Shown: positions 61,016 to 64,000 of the stretch, piece by piece | How positions within the stretch are numbered: position 1 is the stretch's first letter | Layout: every line of letters starts with the position of its first letter | Assembly: GCA_947387485.1 (NCBI GenBank) | Contig: CANDNT010000001.1 | Span: forward strand, 558,001-622,000 | Reading direction: 5' to 3' | Length of the DNA: 64,000 nucleotides | Origin: Aquimarina rhabdastrellae | GTDB lineage: Bacteria; Bacteroidota; Bacteroidia; Flavobacteriales; Flavobacteriaceae | Notes under the pieces: generated by a model | Told to the model about the DNA's origin: nothing | The model's database searches: none | Seen by the model: only the letters and a program-made list of their open reading frames with translations | Program-made: the position numbers and the translations under genes

Positions 61016-61945
61016 CTATTTTTTAATTTTTGATGCTAATAAGTAAATTACAGCCATTCGCACTGCTACCCCATTCTCTACCTGATCCAAAATAATGGCT
61101 TGTTTTGAATCTGCTACATCACTGGTAATTTCTACTCCGCGATTAATCGGTCCAGGGTGCATTATCACAATTTCTTTATCTAAACTATTTAATAGTTCTT
61201 TTGTTACTCCATATTGTTGTGCATATTCTCTAGTAGATGGAAAATAACTAATTTCCATACGTTCATTCTGCACACGTAGCATATTTGCTACATCACACCA
61301 TTCAAGTGCTTTTCTTAAATCTAACTCTACTTCAACACCTAGTTTTTCAATATATCTAGGTATTAATGTTTTAGGTCCACATACTTTTACTTGTGCTCCT
61401 TGTAGCTTTAATGCAAAAATATTTGATAATGCTACTCTAGAATGTAATATATCACCTACTATTACCACTTTTTTACCAGATACATCTCCTAATCGTTCTC
61501 TTATAGAATACGAATCTAATAGGGCTTGTGTAGGATGTTCATGTGCTCCATCTCCTGCATTAACAATACTAGCATCTACATGTTTTGATAAAAAGATTCC
61601 TGCTCCAGGATTAGGATGTCTCATCACCACCATGTCTACTTTCATAGATAAGATATTGTTTACCGTATCTATAAGTGTTTCTCCTTTTTTTACAGAAGAC
61701 GATGCTGCCGAAAAATTAATAACATCTGCTGATAGTCGTTTTTCTGCTAATTCAAAAGAAAGCCGAGTACGTGTACTATTTTCAAAAAACAAATTTGCAA
61801 TAGTAATGTCTCTTAGCGAAGGAACCTTTTTAATAGGACGATTAATTACTTCTTTAAAATGATCAGCTGTTTCAAAAATAAGTTGTATATCTTTTTCCTT
61901 AAGATATTTAATCCCTAATAAGTGATTCACACTTAATTCACTCAT
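61016..61945 (-). CDS. pyrB: Aspartate carbamoyltransferase catalytic subunit
   Basis: A 309-residue PyrB catalysing the committed step of pyrimidine synthesis (carbamoyl phosphate plus aspartate). The carbamoyl-phosphate site is 'FENSTRTRLSFELAEKRL' (about 53-70), followed by 'KKGETLIDTVNNI', 'VMRHPNPGAG', 'HEHPTQALLDSYSIRE' and the aspartate-binding 'HPGPINRGVEI' near 270. No pyrI regulatory subunit is adjacent. It is 6 bases after pyrR. Confidence 0.96.
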   Translation of the reverse strand: MSELSVNHLLGIKYLKEKDIQLIFETADHFKEVINRPIKKVPSLRDITIANLFFENSTRTRLSFELAEKRLSADVINFSAASSSVKKGETLIDTVNNILSMKVDMVVMRHPNPGAGIFLSKHVDASIVNAGDGAHEHPTQALLDSYSIRERLGDVSGKKVVIVGDILHSRVALSNIFALKLQGAQVKVCGPKTLIPRYIEKLGVEVELDLRKALEWCDVANMLRVQNERMEISYFPSTREYAQQYGVTKELLNSLDKEIVIMHPGPINRGVEITSDVADSKQAIILDQVENGVAVRMAVIYLLASKIKK

Positions 61946-61951
61946 ATTCTT

Positions 61952-62491
61952 TTAATTATTTATTAGAAAAACTGCATCTTCTCCTTGCACTTCTTCCCAA
62001 TATACTTTTACTTTTTCTTGATTAATAGCATCTACTTGCCTACCTCTATAACTAGGCTGAATTGGTAAATGCCTGCTAAAACGTCTATCTATAAGTGTCA
62101 ATAACTCTATTTCTTTTGGTCTACCAAAAGATTGTATTGCTGTTAATGCAGCTCTTATACTACGCCCTGTATATAATACATCGTCTATAAATACTACATT
62201 CTTATCTTCTACAATAAAATCAATATGAGTCTTATTAGCTTCTAGTGGTTTATCTCCCCTTCTAAAATCATCTCTATAAAATGTAATATCTAGATAACCT
62301 AGTTTTATATTAGGTATCTGATAATCATTTTCTAAAAAATTCTTGATTCTATTGGCTAGATAGGTTCCTCTAGGCTGAATCCCAATCAGTACAGTTTCTT
62401 TAAAATCTGAATGATTTTCAATTAATTGACAAGCCAACCTATGCAGGATAATGTGTATCTCTTTTGTGGTAAGAAGCTGTTTTTGACTCAT
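61952..62491 (-). CDS. pyrR: PyrR bifunctional regulator / uracil phosphoribosyltransferase
   Basis: A 179-residue PyrR. I start at ATG 62491 ('MSQKQLLTTKEIHIILHRLA'), the family's usual beginning, rather than a further-upstream ATG adding 12 residues. The PRPP motif 'VVFIDDVLYTGRSIRAAL' and the 'LIGIQPRGTYLA' and 'LIDRRFSRHLPIQ' segments are present. In Bacillus, PyrR binds pyr mRNA to attenuate; here no anti-antiterminator hairpin is evident between pyrR and pyrB (6-base gap), so it may act at the leader or only as an enzyme. Confidence 0.93.
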   Translation of the reverse strand: MSQKQLLTTKEIHIILHRLACQLIENHSDFKETVLIGIQPRGTYLANRIKNFLENDYQIPNIKLGYLDITFYRDDFRRGDKPLEANKTHIDFIVEDKNVVFIDDVLYTGRSIRAALTAIQSFGRPKEIELLTLIDRRFSRHLPIQPSYRGRQVDAINQEKVKVYWEEVQGEDAVFLINN

Positions 62492-62623
62492 AGTATCCAA
62501 ATAGATATTTGGTATACAAAAATACATAAAAAAGTGATAGCTCTCTTAGCTTTTGCTTGATAAAGTTGACTGCTATTTTCTTTTCTAATTAAAATTTGTG
62601 GAGAGTTCTTATACCTTTTCTAT

Positions 62624-63469
62624 CTATCGAATTAGCTTTCGCAGTGGTACTGGCATATCTACACCTTCAGAAATAAAACGCTTATGTACTCGTTCTTTAA
62701 GTTTACATTTCATTCTAAACTCTTGAAACGGTTCTGATATCCATACATATGCTCTAATATGTATATAATCTTCATGAATATCAATTACTCGCACTTGTAC
62801 AGCTTCTTTGGTATGATCTCCTACATTATAGTCTAAGATATATTCTAATTCTTTTGCTTCTTCTTGTATTATTTTTCTTGCCAAATCCACATCGGCATAC
62901 ATTCCGATTTTAAAATTATTAAAACTCAATACTTTACTATCTTGTATTGTGTGATTTAAAACAGATTCTGTACTTATAATAGAATTAGGTATAATTAATC
63001 GTTTGTTCTCAAAAGTATTAATTACCGTATGCCTCAAGGTTATATCATCTACAATTCCTACTCGTTCTGTATCAAGTTTGATATAATCCCCTACTCTAAA
63101 TGGTTTAAAAATCACAATGAAAACTCCCGCAATTAAATTCGATATTGCTGCTTGTGCAGCAAAACCAATAATTGCAGCTAAGATTCCTGCCCCTGAGAAA
63201 ATTAGTGTAGCTTGCCGTCTTAAAAACGGTACTGTTGCTATAATCACGAGACAAGCCATTATCATAAATAAAAACTTGATTGAATTCTTTGCAAACTTTA
63301 AGCTTGTTACTCCAAACTGATCTTTCTTTTCTCTCGATACTAAATATCGTACTAAGAAAAACCGAAATATTTTAGACAATATCCAACCTATTATCAATAA
63401 GATCATACTGTAAAGAAAAATTCCTTCAATATGATCGATATTTATATATTTCAGCAAAAAATCAGTCAT
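62624..63469 (-). CDS. Small-conductance mechanosensitive channel (MscS family)
   Basis: A 281-residue inner-membrane channel. Three hydrophobic segments (about 15-38, 63-85 and 90-122) precede the cytoplasmic beta domain. The pore helix carries the small-residue pattern 'FSGAGILAAIIGFAAQAAISNLIAGVFIV' shape, and 'FKPFRVGDYIKLDTERVGIVDDITLRHTVI' is the conserved beta-domain start. It protects the cell from hypo-osmotic shock. It lies between parC and pyrR on the same strand with its own gaps. Confidence 0.93.
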   Translation of the reverse strand: MTDFLLKYINIDHIEGIFLYSMILLIIGWILSKIFRFFLVRYLVSREKKDQFGVTSLKFAKNSIKFLFMIMACLVIIATVPFLRRQATLIFSGAGILAAIIGFAAQAAISNLIAGVFIVIFKPFRVGDYIKLDTERVGIVDDITLRHTVINTFENKRLIIPNSIISTESVLNHTIQDSKVLSFNNFKIGMYADVDLARKIIQEEAKELEYILDYNVGDHTKEAVQVRVIDIHEDYIHIRAYVWISEPFQEFRMKCKLKERVHKRFISEGVDMPVPLRKLIR

Positions 63470-63501
63470 CCCTTTTGCACTATGCTATTTATGCTTTTAT
63501 T

Positions 63502-64000
63502 TTAAAACAATGTAGGTTGCCCCTCATCATCTTCGTCTTTTTCCTCACCTTTCTCCTCTGCTCCATTTTCGCTAGTATTTGTTTTACTAAATTCTGAAAA
63601 AGCAATAGGTTCTCCTGTTACTCTTTCTTCTTCTACAACTTCAATTTCTTCTGTAGGAACAGGTTCTGGTTCTTCATAAGGTAACGAATCTAATAAATTG
63701 ATCTGTCTAACTTTATCAGTCGTCAATTGATTTCCTAAAGCTTTTATTCCTTTAATCGAAATAAACTCTTCTAGGTTAATTTCACTATTTGGTTTCTGAT
63801 CTTTACCTCTTATCTTAGTATAAACTACTTCTGCCATAGGTCTATAATCTGAAGACACTATTTCTAATTGTGACTTAGGATGATCTGTTATAAAATATTC
63901 TTCTTTATCTGGGTTTTCAATTAAAAATCGCTTTACATAGTAACGCTCTTTTTCTCCCTCCCAATAAATTACAGAAATAGGTTTTTTAGGATTCCATTTT
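63502..64000 (-). CDS. parC: DNA topoisomerase IV subunit A, C-terminal end only
   Basis: The 3' part of a gene running out of the right edge of the window; the last 165 or so codons are visible. The frame is open from 63999 to the stop at 63502. The visible sequence matches the C-terminal part of flavobacterial ParC: 'KWNPKKPISVIYWEGEKER', 'YFITDHPKSQLEIVSSDYRP', 'MAEVVYTKIRGKDQKPN', 'EINLEEFISIKGIKALGNQL', then an acidic tail ending 'DDEGQPTLF'. Topoisomerase IV decatenates chromosomes. The catalytic part lies outside. Confidence 0.88.
   Translation of the reverse strand, partial: KWNPKKPISVIYWEGEKERYYVKRFLIENPDKEEYFITDHPKSQLEIVSSDYRPMAEVVYTKIRGKDQKPNSEINLEEFISIKGIKALGNQLTTDKVRQINLLDSLPYEEPEPVPTEEIEVVEEERVTGEPIAFSEFSKTNTSENGAEEKGEEKDEDDEGQPTLF

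Overview
The window is about 31% GC and looks like a chromosomal stretch from a marine-type member of the Flavobacteriaceae (Bacteroidota). The reasons are TAnnTTTG-type promoter elements, type IX secretion C-terminal sorting domains, SGDDD-type surface lipoproteins, bacillithiol synthesis (bshA), FabV-type enoyl reductase, a flavobacterial pyrR-pyrB-rnz-pdxH gene order, and the usual A/T-rich bidirectional terminators. I cannot fix the genus. I see no tRNA, rRNA, CRISPR array, IS element or prophage.

Layout. 1-7.4 kb: end of a peroxidase-like gene, an MBL hydrolase, bcp, an endonuclease III without the iron-sulfur cysteines, a tandem pair of secreted PilJ-domain proteins, and an ECF-type sigma factor followed by an unlisted 47-residue protein. 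7.6-14.3 kb: uvrA, a peroxiredoxin, a secreted His/Lys-tailed protein behind a sigma-54-like promoter, and a GH97 alpha-glucosidase lipoprotein. 14.4-24.1 kb: an accessory-looking minus-strand block with an esterase, a gene broken by one base, AraC, DUF1801, GyrI-like and WYL regulators, a 1021-residue VIT/vWA/TPR protein and a YwqG-like protein.

24.4-31.1 kb is the most interesting part. A 42-codon gene at 26257-26385 encodes what looks like a class III (labionin-type) lanthipeptide precursor: a leader with an L-x-L-Q motif and a core with a perfect S-x2-S-x3-C motif inside a duplicated C-x-D-S-Q-I-S unit. A 13-bp perfect hairpin follows, then a 902-residue LanKC synthetase (lyase, kinase and zinc-less cyclase domains), a putative 2-oxoglutarate/Fe(II) oxygenase and a PI-PLC-like phospholipase, all within a few bases of one another. 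No transporter or leader peptidase is adjacent. Two small soluble beta-rich proteins (one resembling DUF1842) and a beta-barrel protein lie just upstream. This is a candidate undescribed Bacteroidota lanthipeptide pathway.

31-39 kb: a truncated SIMPL protein, SRPBCC and cupin proteins, a TruA paralogue, two T9SS cargo proteins separated by a long gene-poor stretch with three hairpins, a DUF6503-like lipoprotein and a DUF3887-like protein. 39-64 kb is mostly core genome: smpB, a fused GT9-GT2 glycosyltransferase, dapD, ruvX, def, bshA diverging from fabV, a sodium/solute symporter, the sixA-ppk1-ppx polyphosphate operon, a large OmpA-family protein, then pyrR-pyrB-STAS-like-thioredoxin-like-rnz-pdxH, an MscS channel and the 3' end of parC.
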